64,000 nucleotides of DNA. Source: Candidatus Woesearchaeota archaeon B3_Woes. Its GTDB lineage: Archaea > Nanobdellota > Nanobdellia > Woesearchaeales > B3-WOES. Under the pieces are notes generated by a model. The model searched no databases. It worked only from the letters and a program-made list of their open reading frames with translations, and was not told where the DNA came from. Shown here piece after piece: positions 42,513-50,603 of this stretch. Made by a program: the position numbers and the translations under genes. The stretch is taken from NCBI GenBank assembly GCA_005222965.1, contig NJBG01000001.1, positions 270,323 to 334,322 on the forward strand, written 5' to 3'. Position 1 is the first letter of the stretch. Every line of letters begins with the position of its first letter.

Positions 42513-43262
42513 TTACTTATTTTTTCTTTCAGCAGATTCAATCATATCTATCAGATAGTCAATATAATTAACTATTTGTAGGGCTCTCTCTTTCTCAATT
42601 TCTCCTTCTCTATGACCTTTAGCATTTCTATGAAACATTACAATTCCTCTTAATATATGAAAAAAACCTTCTTCTTCGGCTACTGTTTTACAAGAAGGAA
42701 TTCTTAAACATCCATTATCTACATGAAATGATTTATTCATTAAAGTTGTACCAGTATCTGTTGCATCTAATCTAGCTTTTTCTCTGATTCTAACTTCTAA
42801 ATGTCTTGTTGCATTAAATACAAAATTCCAGTAGTCTTCAGATTCAAATGTAGATTTGCATGATTCATATAATTTTTGGTCTTTTAATTTTAAAGATTCA
42901 TTGTTTAAAGTATTTGAATCAATTTGTTTAATTTCTTCAGATTCTTTTTCTATATCATCTGGTTCTTTATCTTTTAGTACATCAATAATCTCGATTATTT
43001 CTTTAACAATTGGATCAGAATTAGAAGCTTGTTTTGGAGAGATATACAATACCCTAGAGTTCCCACTAGACCTATATCTTTGATAAAAAGATTCTACTTT
43101 TTTCATTAAAAATTCTAATCCACTTAAATCAATAGGGTTATTATTAACTTCATTATTCAAATTAGTTACAAATGGAACAATTGATTGAAAAAATTTCTTA
43201 TCTGAATTAACTATATCTAATAAAGAACTGATGTTTATTTTTAATTTTTGGAGGTCATTCAT
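42513..43262 (-). CDS. TIGR02391 (Ymh)-type HEPN protein
   Basis: Likely RNA-targeting HEPN protein of the TIGR02391/Ymh type. The C-terminal 110 residues carry the family pattern: WNFVFNATRHLEVRIREKA, then GTTLMNKSF, a strand with LRIPSCKTVAEEEGFF, and the motif MFHRNAKGHR, in which RNAKGH fits RX4-6H. The N-terminal 130 residues are helical and acidic with no recognised domain. Members are known from phages and defence-associated settings. Its stop codon directly abuts the 3' end of tRNA-Thr (42512/42513) on the opposite strand. It has its own TTTATATATTTTATC-type promoter upstream of its ATG. Confidence 0.82.
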   Translation of the reverse strand: MNDLQKLKINISSLLDIVNSDKKFFQSIVPFVTNLNNEVNNNPIDLSGLEFLMKKVESFYQRYRSSGNSRVLYISPKQASNSDPIVKEIIEIIDVLKDKEPDDIEKESEEIKQIDSNTLNNESLKLKDQKLYESCKSTFESEDYWNFVFNATRHLEVRIREKARLDATDTGTTLMNKSFHVDNGCLRIPSCKTVAEEEGFFHILRGIVMFHRNAKGHREGEIEKERALQIVNYIDYLIDMIESAERKNK

Positions 43263-43343
43263 CTTAGTTTTATTAAATTAGATAAAATATATAAACTTTT
43301 GTAATTTAAAAATATTGAAACTGAATCTATATTATTAAAAGCT

Positions 43344-44009
43344 TCAATAAAAAACGTCAATAACATTAAAATTTTCTTTCTTTAATAAATCAACTAAATC
43401 TTTATGCCAATTTCCCCTTACTATCATAAAAGAAGCCTTTGGATTTTGATTAGATAGTAATCTAATTTGTCGAACGATAAATCTATCCCTCATATCATTC
43501 ATTGGTTTTTGAAATTTCTCATTGTCTAAATGGGGTTCTGAAAAATTCCCATTTCTTATATTTTCCATAATCATTTTTGGCATATTTATCCTTAAAAATT
43601 TATGACAATCCCTTACAAATTTTTTGTATTCATCAAAAGGAACGTTCTCTAAGACTAATTCTGCTCCCAAATCTAAAAGAAGATTTAGATTTAATTCATG
43701 GAATGGAGAAGTAGTGATATTAGGTTGGCTTTTTCTATTCTTGATAAAAAAAATAATATCTTCATTGATAAGCGTTCTTTGCTCATCAAAATATTCTTTA
43801 AATTTTTCATCAGAAGATACCACATCTTCAGAGATTGTCCAACTTGGAAGATATGGTGGGCCCCCATATTCAATTATAGATATCAATTTTTCTTTTTTTG
43901 ATAATTCTTTAGATAATTGACCTACATTAGATTTTAATCTTTCAAAATCGGGTTTGTCTAAATGGGGCCCTAAAAATAAATAAATATCGGTCATAATTTT
44001 AATTAACAC
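43344..44009 (-). CDS. Divergent TraB/GumN-like protein
   Basis: Weakly recognised. The C-terminal 60 residues, MRDRFIVRQIRLLSNQNP followed by SFMIVRGNWHKDLVDLL, follow the TraB/PrgY/GumN pattern of a RD-motif helix, a beta strand and a GxxH loop. The N-terminus starts with a strand, IYLFLGPHLDKPD, and contains IEYGGPPYLPSW. The family's GxxH/ExxR arrangement is only partly kept, so catalytic activity is doubtful. ATG 43994 (MTDIYLF) is an equally plausible start. It lies between the Ymh-type gene and a small membrane protein on the same strand, all with separate gaps. Confidence 0.55.
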   Translation of the reverse strand: MLIKIMTDIYLFLGPHLDKPDFERLKSNVGQLSKELSKKEKLISIIEYGGPPYLPSWTISEDVVSSDEKFKEYFDEQRTLINEDIIFFIKNRKSQPNITTSPFHELNLNLLLDLGAELVLENVPFDEYKKFVRDCHKFLRINMPKMIMENIRNGNFSEPHLDNEKFQKPMNDMRDRFIVRQIRLLSNQNPKASFMIVRGNWHKDLVDLLKKENFNVIDVFY

Positions 44010-44062
44010 AACTAAGATATTAAAGTTTTCTATTATTCTTCATCCCAGAACCCATTAGAAGA

Positions 44063-44344
44063 CTATCTTCTCTTCTTGAATTTTTTCTTTTTTTTAGATG
44101 TCCAAGAAAAAGTTGATGCATATAATATGATTAATATAATTATTTTAACAAAAATAGGTATCTGTTTGGGTGTCGTACTCGCAGCAATACCTACCAAGAC
44201 TAAAATTAAAGATATAATATATTTATTTGTAGGATTTAGTCTCCCTTTTGATAATTTTCTAATAAATTTAGTAATGGGGGGTATCAATAACAGGAAGTAT
44301 ATGCCTATAAAAAATAGTACAATAAAATCAATTGGTTGCCACAT
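44063..44344 (-). CDS. Small membrane protein, 93 residues
   Basis: No recognised family. It has three hydrophobic segments (about 6-27, 43-60, 65-82), a basic loop between the first two and a strongly basic tail, SKKKKKFKKRR, which by the positive-inside rule is cytoplasmic. The overlapping plus-strand frame at 44076-44384 is less convincing because this strand agrees with its neighbours and gives a sensible membrane topology. Function unknown. Confidence 0.55.
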   Translation of the reverse strand: MWQPIDFIVLFFIGIYFLLLIPPITKFIRKLSKGRLNPTNKYIISLILVLVGIAASTTPKQIPIFVKIIILIILYASTFSWTSKKKKKFKKRR

Positions 44345-44463
44345 ACTTATATCATTATTATATCTTGTATTTAATTCTTTCTAACTATTAAGCCATTTAT
44401 TTCTAATTAAATTTGATTTGTATTAATTTATAATGCTGTTTATGATAAAAAAAACTACAAACA

Positions 44464-44504
44464 CAAACCTTTTTATTTAGAAACATTTTATTACAATTAG
44501 AATG
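44464..44504 (+). repeat. 41-bp direct repeat, copy 1 (HD gene promoter)
   Basis: It begins CAAACCTTTTTATTTAG and ends ACAATTAGAATG. The terminal ATG is the start codon of the HD-like gene. Identical to 45088-45128. Confidence 0.9.
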
Positions 44505-45062
44505 AATATTGTCAAACTATCAAAAGAATTAATGTTTAAACAAACCAAAAAAAATAAAGCACCAGCTTGGTTACTAACAGAAATTGCAATAAAAAAAGGA
44601 AAAGAACTTTCTAAAAAACATAAAGTTGATGAAAAATTAGTCTTAACTTCATTATATCTCTCACATACTATCTTTAACAAAATTTGGAAAGGAAAAATAC
44701 AACAAAATCATCCAAAACTAAGTTCAAACTTTGCAAAAAAATATTTAAATAAATGGAAAGTTAACAAAAATGACCAAGAAATAATTCTAAACTCTATTGA
44801 AGCACATCATAACAAAGTTCCAACAAAATCAAAGACAGCAGAAGTAGTAAAAAATGCAGAATGTTTCAAATTCGTAACAATCGAGGGTTGTTTAATCTTA
44901 TTACATGAATTAGGTTTAAGAAAAATTCCTTTTGAAGAAGCGATTGATAAAGTAAAACAAAAAATGGAGCAAAAAAAGAGTTTAATCACTCTAACAGATT
45001 GTAAAAAAGAAGCAGAAAAAAACTGTAAAGAAATTCTAAAGTTATTGAAAAAGATGTATTAA
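44502..45062 (+). CDS. Degenerate HD-domain-like protein
   Basis: It resembles an HD-phosphohydrolase helical bundle that has lost key residues. The segment AWLLTEIAIKKGKELSKKHKV followed by VLTSLYLSHTIF has the helical layout in which HD proteins carry His and His-Asp (HALLHDIG); only one His remains. SIEAHHNKVPTKSKTAEVVKNAECFKF fits the later helices with the EAHH and Ala-Glu/Asp parts. It has 186 residues with a Lys-rich C-terminus. Loss of metal ligands suggests a binding rather than catalytic role. The gene is bracketed by 41-bp identical direct repeats, which makes a 665-bp unit. Confidence 0.6.
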   Translation: MNIVKLSKELMFKQTKKNKAPAWLLTEIAIKKGKELSKKHKVDEKLVLTSLYLSHTIFNKIWKGKIQQNHPKLSSNFAKKYLNKWKVNKNDQEIILNSIEAHHNKVPTKSKTAEVVKNAECFKFVTIEGCLILLHELGLRKIPFEEAIDKVKQKMEQKKSLITLTDCKKEAEKNCKEILKLLKKMY

Positions 45063-45087
45063 TCTTACTCTGCTGACGAAATTCACC

Positions 45088-45128
45088 CAAACCTTTTTAT
45101 TTAGAAACATTTTATTACAATTAGAATG
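45088..45128 (+). repeat. 41-bp direct repeat, copy 2 (orphan promoter and ATG)
   Basis: Identical to 44464-44504, including the terminal ATG (45126). Here that ATG opens only a 14-codon frame (MDVIYVLLTNSCIF) that runs into the 3' end of the opposite-strand DUF1284 gene. It is a promoter copy without its gene. Confidence 0.9.
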
Positions 45129-45132
45129 GATG

Positions 45133-45657
45133 TTATTTATGTTCTTTTGACAAATTCTTGTATTTTTTAACCAATTTTTTTAAATCATGACCTGTATAAA
45201 TTTTACCATGCTCCAACTCAGACATCCAATTATGAGCATCTGCATCTGCTTGCTGAACAATCTTATAGGAATCATGTTTTTCATCATGACATTCTTCTTT
45301 CTTATCGCAGCCTTCACAAATTGAATCCAAATTGGAAATATACTTGAATTTTGTATTTGGATCATCAGAGATTCTTTTTACAGAATCCCTCGCATGAAGG
45401 ATTAACTCGTCAGAATGAAAATTATATGCATATTCACCTGATTTCTTAATATATTCTTCACTCCGTCCAGATTGTCTTGCGGATTCTTCTGCTTGCTTTC
45501 TTTTACCTTCTCTAAAATTGGAAATATATTTTTCATCAGACAAACTATAAAGTTCGGGTTGGGCTTCATGACCAATATAACCTAATACATGATGAGGTCT
45601 TAATTCTAAATCAACTTTTTCTTCAGATTTCTTTTTTTGTTTACTTTTCTTTACCAT
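45133..45657 (-). CDS. DUF1284-like protein
   Basis: The family signature LELRPHHVLGYIGH lies at about residues 17-30, and the Cys pattern LDSICEGCDKKEEC near 110-123, as in DUF1284 proteins, which are proposed iron-sulfur or metal-binding proteins of unknown function. The N-terminus is a Lys/Gln-rich extension, and the centre is an Arg/Gln/Glu-rich helix with SARQSGRSEEYIKKSGEY. It has 174 residues, somewhat longer than typical members. The 3' end converges on the orphan 41-bp repeat. Confidence 0.72.
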   Translation of the reverse strand: MVKKSKQKKKSEEKVDLELRPHHVLGYIGHEAQPELYSLSDEKYISNFREGKRKQAEESARQSGRSEEYIKKSGEYAYNFHSDELILHARDSVKRISDDPNTKFKYISNLDSICEGCDKKEECHDEKHDSYKIVQQADADAHNWMSELEHGKIYTGHDLKKLVKKYKNLSKEHK

Positions 45658-45769
45658 TAATATAATAAAATGATTAAATACTATAAAAAATTACTGCTTC
45701 TATCCCTCAATTATTTTAATATGAGGACTAACCCCAAACCTTTTATACATTAATTTACTTTCTAACTGT

Positions 45770-46684
45770 ATGAAAACAATATACTTTGAAAGGGCCATAT
45801 TCATAAACTGGTTTTGCTCTAAACGTGATTGCACTTTTTGTTATTTAAGCACAACTAACAAAAATCCAAATCCTCTAAAAGACAGAAGAACAAAAGAAAG
45901 CATCCTAGCAGAAGCTATGATATGCAAAGCGTGTAATTGGCCTATAGAATTCATTTCAGGTGGATGTAATTGTCAATCAGACAAAGAAATTTTAGATATA
46001 TTAGAAAACATATACAATATTACAAAACAAAAACAATGGTTAAATCTAGGAATTCTAAATGAAAAACAACTAAAACTCTTCAAACCATATGTTAAAGGGG
46101 TTAGTGGAACAGTTGAATGTATAACTCCTAAACTAAGGGATAAAATTTGTCCTTCTAAACCATTATATGAGATTGAAGATATGTTTAAAGTGTGTGACAA
46201 ATTAAAATTAAAAAAATCAATCACAATTGTCTTAGGAATTGGAGAAACTCTAAACGATATTAAACTTCTAAAACAATTTATAAGAGAATATAAAGTTGAC
46301 AGAGTCACATTTTATAGACTAAAGCCTCAAAAAGAAACAGTTTTTGAAAAAGCCAAACCAATTACTTCAAATTATTATGTTAAATGGGTTAAAGAAATCA
46401 GAAAAGAGTTTCCAAAAATAAAAATCATTACAGGTTCTTGGTTAACTCATTTAGATGAACTACATTTATTATTAAAAGCAGGTTCAGATGGAATTACTAA
46501 GTTTCCGTCAATAAAACAGTTTAATTCTAAATATGCAAAACAAATCAAAAAAGAAGTTGAAAAAGCAGGAATGAAATTTGGAAGTAATTTTACAAAACCA
46601 CCAAAAATAACAGCAGAAGGTAAAATACAAATAAAACTAAACAATTATCTAAAAACAATGAACAAACCATATAAAAATATATAA
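45770..46684 (+). CDS. Radical SAM protein with CX4CX2C cluster motif
   Basis: Radical SAM enzyme of unknown substrate. The cluster motif near the N-terminus is FINWFCSKRDCTFCYLSTTN, with Cys at 16, 21 and 24. This is CX4CX2C rather than the classical CX3CX2C. A GG-like motif EFISGGCNC follows near 62, then a BioB/HydE-like series of strands, with SGTVECITP, ITIVLGIGET and DRVTFYRLKPQ. The C-terminal 60 residues are basic. No B12-binding or SPASM domain is seen. A TATA-like TTTTATACATTAA lies about 27 bp before the ATG. HmdB-like enzymes also have altered Cys spacing, but no methanogenesis genes are nearby. Confidence 0.82.
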   Translation: MKTIYFERAIFINWFCSKRDCTFCYLSTTNKNPNPLKDRRTKESILAEAMICKACNWPIEFISGGCNCQSDKEILDILENIYNITKQKQWLNLGILNEKQLKLFKPYVKGVSGTVECITPKLRDKICPSKPLYEIEDMFKVCDKLKLKKSITIVLGIGETLNDIKLLKQFIREYKVDRVTFYRLKPQKETVFEKAKPITSNYYVKWVKEIRKEFPKIKIITGSWLTHLDELHLLLKAGSDGITKFPSIKQFNSKYAKQIKKEVEKAGMKFGSNFTKPPKITAEGKIQIKLNNYLKTMNKPYKNI

Positions 46685-46760
46685 GATATGTTAAAAGAAC
46701 ACTGTAGTTTATTCAATAATTCAGAAAGATTTATATTTTATTTCAAACCTCTATTTCCTA

Positions 46761-47318
46761 ATGAACAAACCTATAATGCTTGAACAAGTAATGGAGTTGG
46801 GAGAACATGTTGTTCAGTTCTCCACAAGTCCGGAAATTTCAAACAAGGTTTTGCAACAATTCTATGATGATGTTACTCATGCTTTAAAAATACTAGATCC
46901 TGCAATAAATTACGAAAGTGGAATTGATCATATGCAACCAAAACATAAAATCACTGGAAAGTATAGAAGAATAGAGAAGTATTTGCAAGTTCGGAGAGAT
47001 CCGAACATAAAAAAATTCGACATCCGTAACGTGATAAGACATAATAAAATTGCTTATGTTGAAGACCCAAGTTCACTTTCTCGAGGGGATTGTGGGTCGG
47101 AAATCAATGTGGATAAAAACATGTTCAGAGATATTATGTTATTTGAACCTAATCTAGTTGTAACTTCTACCCACCCCATATATGATGTGATTGATTTATT
47201 AAATATAATTAAAGATTTTTCTTATATTGATGTTTCTGATAGATACACAGAACAACATTTTAACCTACGTGAAATTGCAGACAATTTAGGAAATGTAGAT
47301 AGTCCTGGACTTTCTTAA
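46761..47318 (+). CDS. Hypothetical protein, 185 residues
   Basis: Not recognised. It is a soluble protein with a helical N-terminal third (EQVMELGEHVVQFSTSPEISN), a basic middle with YRRIEKYLQVRRDPNIKKFD, and a mixed C-terminal part with LVVTSTHPIYDVIDLLNIIKD. A TTTATATTTT promoter box lies about 28 bp before the ATG, so it is probably a leaderless single-gene transcript between two radical SAM genes. Codon use looks like that of its neighbours. No motif supports a function. Confidence 0.7.
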   Translation: MNKPIMLEQVMELGEHVVQFSTSPEISNKVLQQFYDDVTHALKILDPAINYESGIDHMQPKHKITGKYRRIEKYLQVRRDPNIKKFDIRNVIRHNKIAYVEDPSSLSRGDCGSEINVDKNMFRDIMLFEPNLVVTSTHPIYDVIDLLNIIKDFSYIDVSDRYTEQHFNLREIADNLGNVDSPGLS

Positions 47319-47375
47319 AATAAACTATCTAAAAACAATGAACAAATTTATAAACAAATAACTCATTCAAAATAT

Positions 47376-48701
47376 ATGACAAAAGTTCTTCTTGTCCAAC
47401 CAGTTGAATACAGAAGGTATTATAATTCTAATCCTGATTACAAAAGATATTTTTCAAGAGAATTAGGATTATTACAATTAGCTTCTTTTCTAGAGCAAAA
47501 CAATGTAGAATGTAAACTAATTCCAGGACACTACAAAAAAGAAGATTTCTATAAAATCCTTAAAAAAGAAGTAAAAAAATATAATATTATAGCAACAACC
47601 TGTCTAACTCCAGAGTACAATATTGCCTGTGACATTCTTAAGTTTGCAAAACAAATAAACCAGAACATCAAAACAGTAATTGGAGGCCATCATGTAACAT
47701 GGCTTGATAAAGAAGTTTTAAAAAATTCTTTTATTGATATTGTAGTAAAAGGAGAAGGGGAACAAACCTTTCTTGATATTGTAAATAATAAAAAAGACAT
47801 AAAAGGAATAAGCTACAAAAAAAATAATCAAATAAAAACAACTGAAAATCAAAAATCTTTACACATAATACCAAAACTAAACAACAATATTCTAAAAGAA
47901 TATAACAAAACCATTAAAAAATCAGACATAAAATTTTTCCAATTTAACTACACATCAACAAGAGGGTGCCCTTACAATTGTTCATTCTGCACAGAACCAT
48001 TGTATTGGGGAAATAGGGTAAGATACAAAGACATTAATCATGTTAGAGAAGAAATTGACACAATCCTAGACAATAAAAAATGCAAAAGAATATTTTTTAT
48101 GGACAGTAATTTTACAATTAATCAGAAATATGTAAAACAATTCTGTAAAGAAATAAAAAGTAACACATCTTTCAAATGCTATACAAAAATTAATTATTAT
48201 CCTAAGGAAATAGCCAATTTACTAAAAAAAGCAGGTTTTGATGTTGTTCATTTTGGTGTAGAACATTTTAACAAAGACATTCAAAAATCAATAAACAAAG
48301 TTAATTCATTAAGTGATATTAAAAAAACACTAAAAAACGCAAAAGAAGGAAACCAAAAAACAGGAATCTACATTGTTGTTGGTTTGCCAGGAGATAATGT
48401 AGAAAGAGCAAAATATAATTATAAATTAACACAAGAACTAGTAAAAGAAAATCTTCTTGATGAAGTCATACCATTCATATTCATACCCTATCCTGGAACA
48501 GATCAGTTCAAAAACCCAAATAAATACAAATTGAATATCTTAACAAAAGATTTTTCCAAATATTCAAGAACCCATCAACCAATAATCAGTTATAAAAACT
48601 TTACAAATGATGAAATAGAACTTATGTTTAGATTATTCACAGATTATGCTTATGAACTATCTCTGAAAAACCCGCATACAAGCATGTTCTCAGAACCATA
48701 A
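47376..48701 (+). CDS. B12-binding-domain radical SAM protein
   Basis: The N-terminal 150 residues form a cobalamin-binding-like Rossmann domain (KVLLVQP, GLLQLASFLEQNNVECKLI, VIGGHHVTW, IVVKGEGEQTF). The classic DxHxxG loop is not clear, so bound B12 is uncertain. The radical SAM domain follows at about 195-380 with the cluster motif TRGCPYNCSFCTEP, then IFFMDSNFT, FDVVHFGVEHF and IVVGLPGDN. The C-terminal tail is helical. This class includes methyltransferases acting on unactivated carbons and tRNA or lipid modifiers. Its 3' end overlaps the convergent ZIP gene by 12 bp. Confidence 0.85.
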   Translation: MTKVLLVQPVEYRRYYNSNPDYKRYFSRELGLLQLASFLEQNNVECKLIPGHYKKEDFYKILKKEVKKYNIIATTCLTPEYNIACDILKFAKQINQNIKTVIGGHHVTWLDKEVLKNSFIDIVVKGEGEQTFLDIVNNKKDIKGISYKKNNQIKTTENQKSLHIIPKLNNNILKEYNKTIKKSDIKFFQFNYTSTRGCPYNCSFCTEPLYWGNRVRYKDINHVREEIDTILDNKKCKRIFFMDSNFTINQKYVKQFCKEIKSNTSFKCYTKINYYPKEIANLLKKAGFDVVHFGVEHFNKDIQKSINKVNSLSDIKKTLKNAKEGNQKTGIYIVVGLPGDNVERAKYNYKLTQELVKENLLDEVIPFIFIPYPGTDQFKNPNKYKLNILTKDFSKYSRTHQPIISYKNFTNDEIELMFRLFTDYAYELSLKNPHTSMFSEP

Positions 48702-49436
48702 CAAAACAAGCATTAACAGAATTCCAAAAACTAAACTTAATAATTGAGCAAAAGATTTTGAACCACTGCATTCTTTATGCATTTCAGGTATTAAATCAGA
48801 ACCAGCAATATAAATAAAACCTCCTGCAGCTATTGGCAACAAAATTACAGAAAACTCAATAGCTTTATATCCAATTATCAAAGAAACAATTACTCCAAAA
48901 ACAGATGTTAAAGCAGATAAAAAATTCAACAATAAAGCTTTTGATTTTTTAAACCCGCCATGTAATAAAACACCAAAATCTCCAATCTCCTGAGGAATCT
49001 CATGTAATATAACAGCAATTGTTGTAGTAAATCCCAATGGAATACTAATAAGATAACTTGCTCCAATTATCAAACCATCAATAAAATTATGAAGACCATC
49101 TCCAATTAGATTCATTATTGCAAATGGGTGTGGATGCCTTTTAGATGTTGGAATATGACAGTGTCTCCAATGTATAAATTTTTCAAGTATAAGAAAGAAT
49201 AATATACCAGATAAAATCAATAAAGAAACTATTCTTGTTGAACTAATATTTTCCAAAGCTTCTGGAATTAGATGTAAAAAAGCTCCTCCAAATAAAGCAC
49301 CTGCAGAAAAACTAACCAATAATAATAATATTTTCTGAAGAAACTTAGCTTTTATTGCTAATGTTACAACACCAATGAATGAAATTAAACTTATAATAAT
49401 CACGCTCAATAAAGAATATAACCAAACATTATTCAT
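48690..49436 (-). CDS. ZIP-family metal transporter
   Basis: Imports zinc or other divalent metals across the membrane. It has eight predicted membrane segments in 248 residues. The metal-site helices are GDGLHNFIDGLIIGASY (near 108) and HEIPQEIGDFGVLLHGGFKKSKAL (near 144), where His/Asn/Asp and HExPxExGD are the family ligands. A His-rich cytoplasmic loop, HWRHCHIPTSKRHPHP, lies between segments 3 and 4. It overlaps the end of the lgt gene by 4 nt, so the two are co-transcribed. Confidence 0.92.
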   Translation of the reverse strand: MNNVWLYSLLSVIIISLISFIGVVTLAIKAKFLQKILLLLVSFSAGALFGGAFLHLIPEALENISSTRIVSLLILSGILFFLILEKFIHWRHCHIPTSKRHPHPFAIMNLIGDGLHNFIDGLIIGASYLISIPLGFTTTIAVILHEIPQEIGDFGVLLHGGFKKSKALLLNFLSALTSVFGVIVSLIIGYKAIEFSVILLPIAAGGFIYIAGSDLIPEMHKECSGSKSFAQLLSLVFGILLMLVLLWF

Positions 49437-50218
49437 TTGAATTTACTCCTTTGATTAGGCTTATAAAGTTTTTGTTTGATTAAAAAATATAAACCAACAA
49501 TAACAAAAATTACAGAAAGATATTGCCACACAGTCAATCCAATAATCCTTGCATCTTCCCTAACAAAGTCAGTAATAAACCTTAAAACAGAATAACCAAT
49601 AACAAATGTTGTGAATATTAAACCATTTCTCAACTTCTTAGTATTTTTAATTTTATTAACAAATAACAAAATACCTAATAAAACTACATGTGAAAAAGAA
49701 GCATATATTTGATAAGGGTGTCTGCAAACATAGTCTATTTTCGGGAATATAACACACCAAAAAACATTTGAAGGTGTTCCAATTAATTCACCATTTATAA
49801 AATTGGCAATTCGACCTAAAATTAGCCCAATTGTAGCTGCTATAACAATTATATCTGCAAATTTTTTCCAATCTAACTTTATTTTCTTCAAATAAAAAGT
49901 AGCTGCTAAAAAACAACCAACCAAAGCTCCAAAAAAAGACATTCCACCTTGCCATATCCTAAAGATCTCTAAAGGATTTCTTACAAAAACCAAAGGATCT
50001 GAAAATAAAAAATGAAAAAACCTGGCTCCAAGAAGCAATCCTAAAAAGAGAAATAATATCAAATTATCGACTTGATCTCTTGTTATTTTAAGCTCTTTTC
50101 TTTTCTTATAAATAAGCCAATAAACCAATAAAAAACCAAAAGCATAAACAATTCCATAAAACCTCACTTCTAAGAAACTTATTTTCAACAATGTTGGATC
50201 TATATTGTGGACAAACAT
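49433..50218 (-). CDS. lgt: Prolipoprotein diacylglyceryl transferase-like protein
   Basis: Lgt attaches diacylglycerol to the lipobox Cys in bacteria. The 261-residue protein has about seven membrane helices, the N-terminal RFYGIVYAFGF (Tyr21, matching the essential Tyr of Escherichia coli Lgt), the loop GGMSFFGALVG and the signature GRIANFINGELIG (136-148). A later HPYQIYAS corresponds to the HPSQLYE region. Two positions differ from bacterial enzymes: Phe96 stands where E. coli has the important His103 (GGxSFHGG), and Ser replaces Glu after QIY. Archaea use different lipids, so the donor may differ. At least three lipobox proteins are encoded in the window. It overlaps the ZIP gene by 4 nt. 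Confidence 0.88.
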   Translation of the reverse strand: MFVHNIDPTLLKISFLEVRFYGIVYAFGFLLVYWLIYKKRKELKITRDQVDNLILFLFLGLLLGARFFHFLFSDPLVFVRNPLEIFRIWQGGMSFFGALVGCFLAATFYLKKIKLDWKKFADIIVIAATIGLILGRIANFINGELIGTPSNVFWCVIFPKIDYVCRHPYQIYASFSHVVLLGILLFVNKIKNTKKLRNGLIFTTFVIGYSVLRFITDFVREDARIIGLTVWQYLSVIFVIVGLYFLIKQKLYKPNQRSKFK

Positions 50219-50230
50219 TTTAAATTAAGT

Positions 50231-50501
50231 GGAAGGCGCGTTTGAAAATTGATATTAGAAATATTCAAAGGCAACCCCAACTCTTCCTCCATCCCGCAAC
50301 CCATTGAGCATCTATCTAATTAGTTAGAGCTGCTCGGTTCCCCGCCTGACTCGGTTTCTAAAAAAACAGATCCCAAAGGACGGAACTTCAACGTCCAAGT
50401 TAAGACCTTTAAATATAACCAACACCTCCTCCCAAACTTCGACTCCGTCTAAAGCGTATTTACGGTTACAGGAGAGCGCTAACCCCCCAGTCTAGCCTTC
50501 C
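50231..50501 (-). ncRNA. ffs: 7S signal recognition particle RNA
   Basis: On the minus strand the 5' GGAAGGC pairs with GCGCCTTCC at the 3' end. The Alu-domain start has CTCTCCTGTAACC, as in archaeal 7S RNA. The S domain contains the helix-8 hallmark GTCAGG...GGAA...CCGAGCAGC (about 50330-50352), with the GGAA tetraloop and the symmetric loop that binds SRP54. The region is markedly GC-richer than its surroundings. A CATAAATATTA box at about 50509-50521 is well placed for initiation near 50501. Ends are accurate to a few bases. Confidence 0.9.
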
Positions 50502-50603
50502 ATAAGACACTAATATTTATGGCTTTTTAAGGATTATGGTTTTAATAGAAAAAAACATAATTTATTTAAACACAGACTTCTTACTTAACTTGAGGGGGAT
50601 TAT

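Noticed and set aside
44076-44384. Plus-strand frame of 102 codons
   Set aside because: It overlaps the minus-strand membrane protein at 44063-44344, which has better topology with a basic tail and agrees with neighbouring gene direction.
44464-45128. 41-bp direct repeats as ends of an insertion sequence
   Set aside because: The repeats are direct, not inverted. They contain the gene's own promoter and start codon, and no transposase is present.
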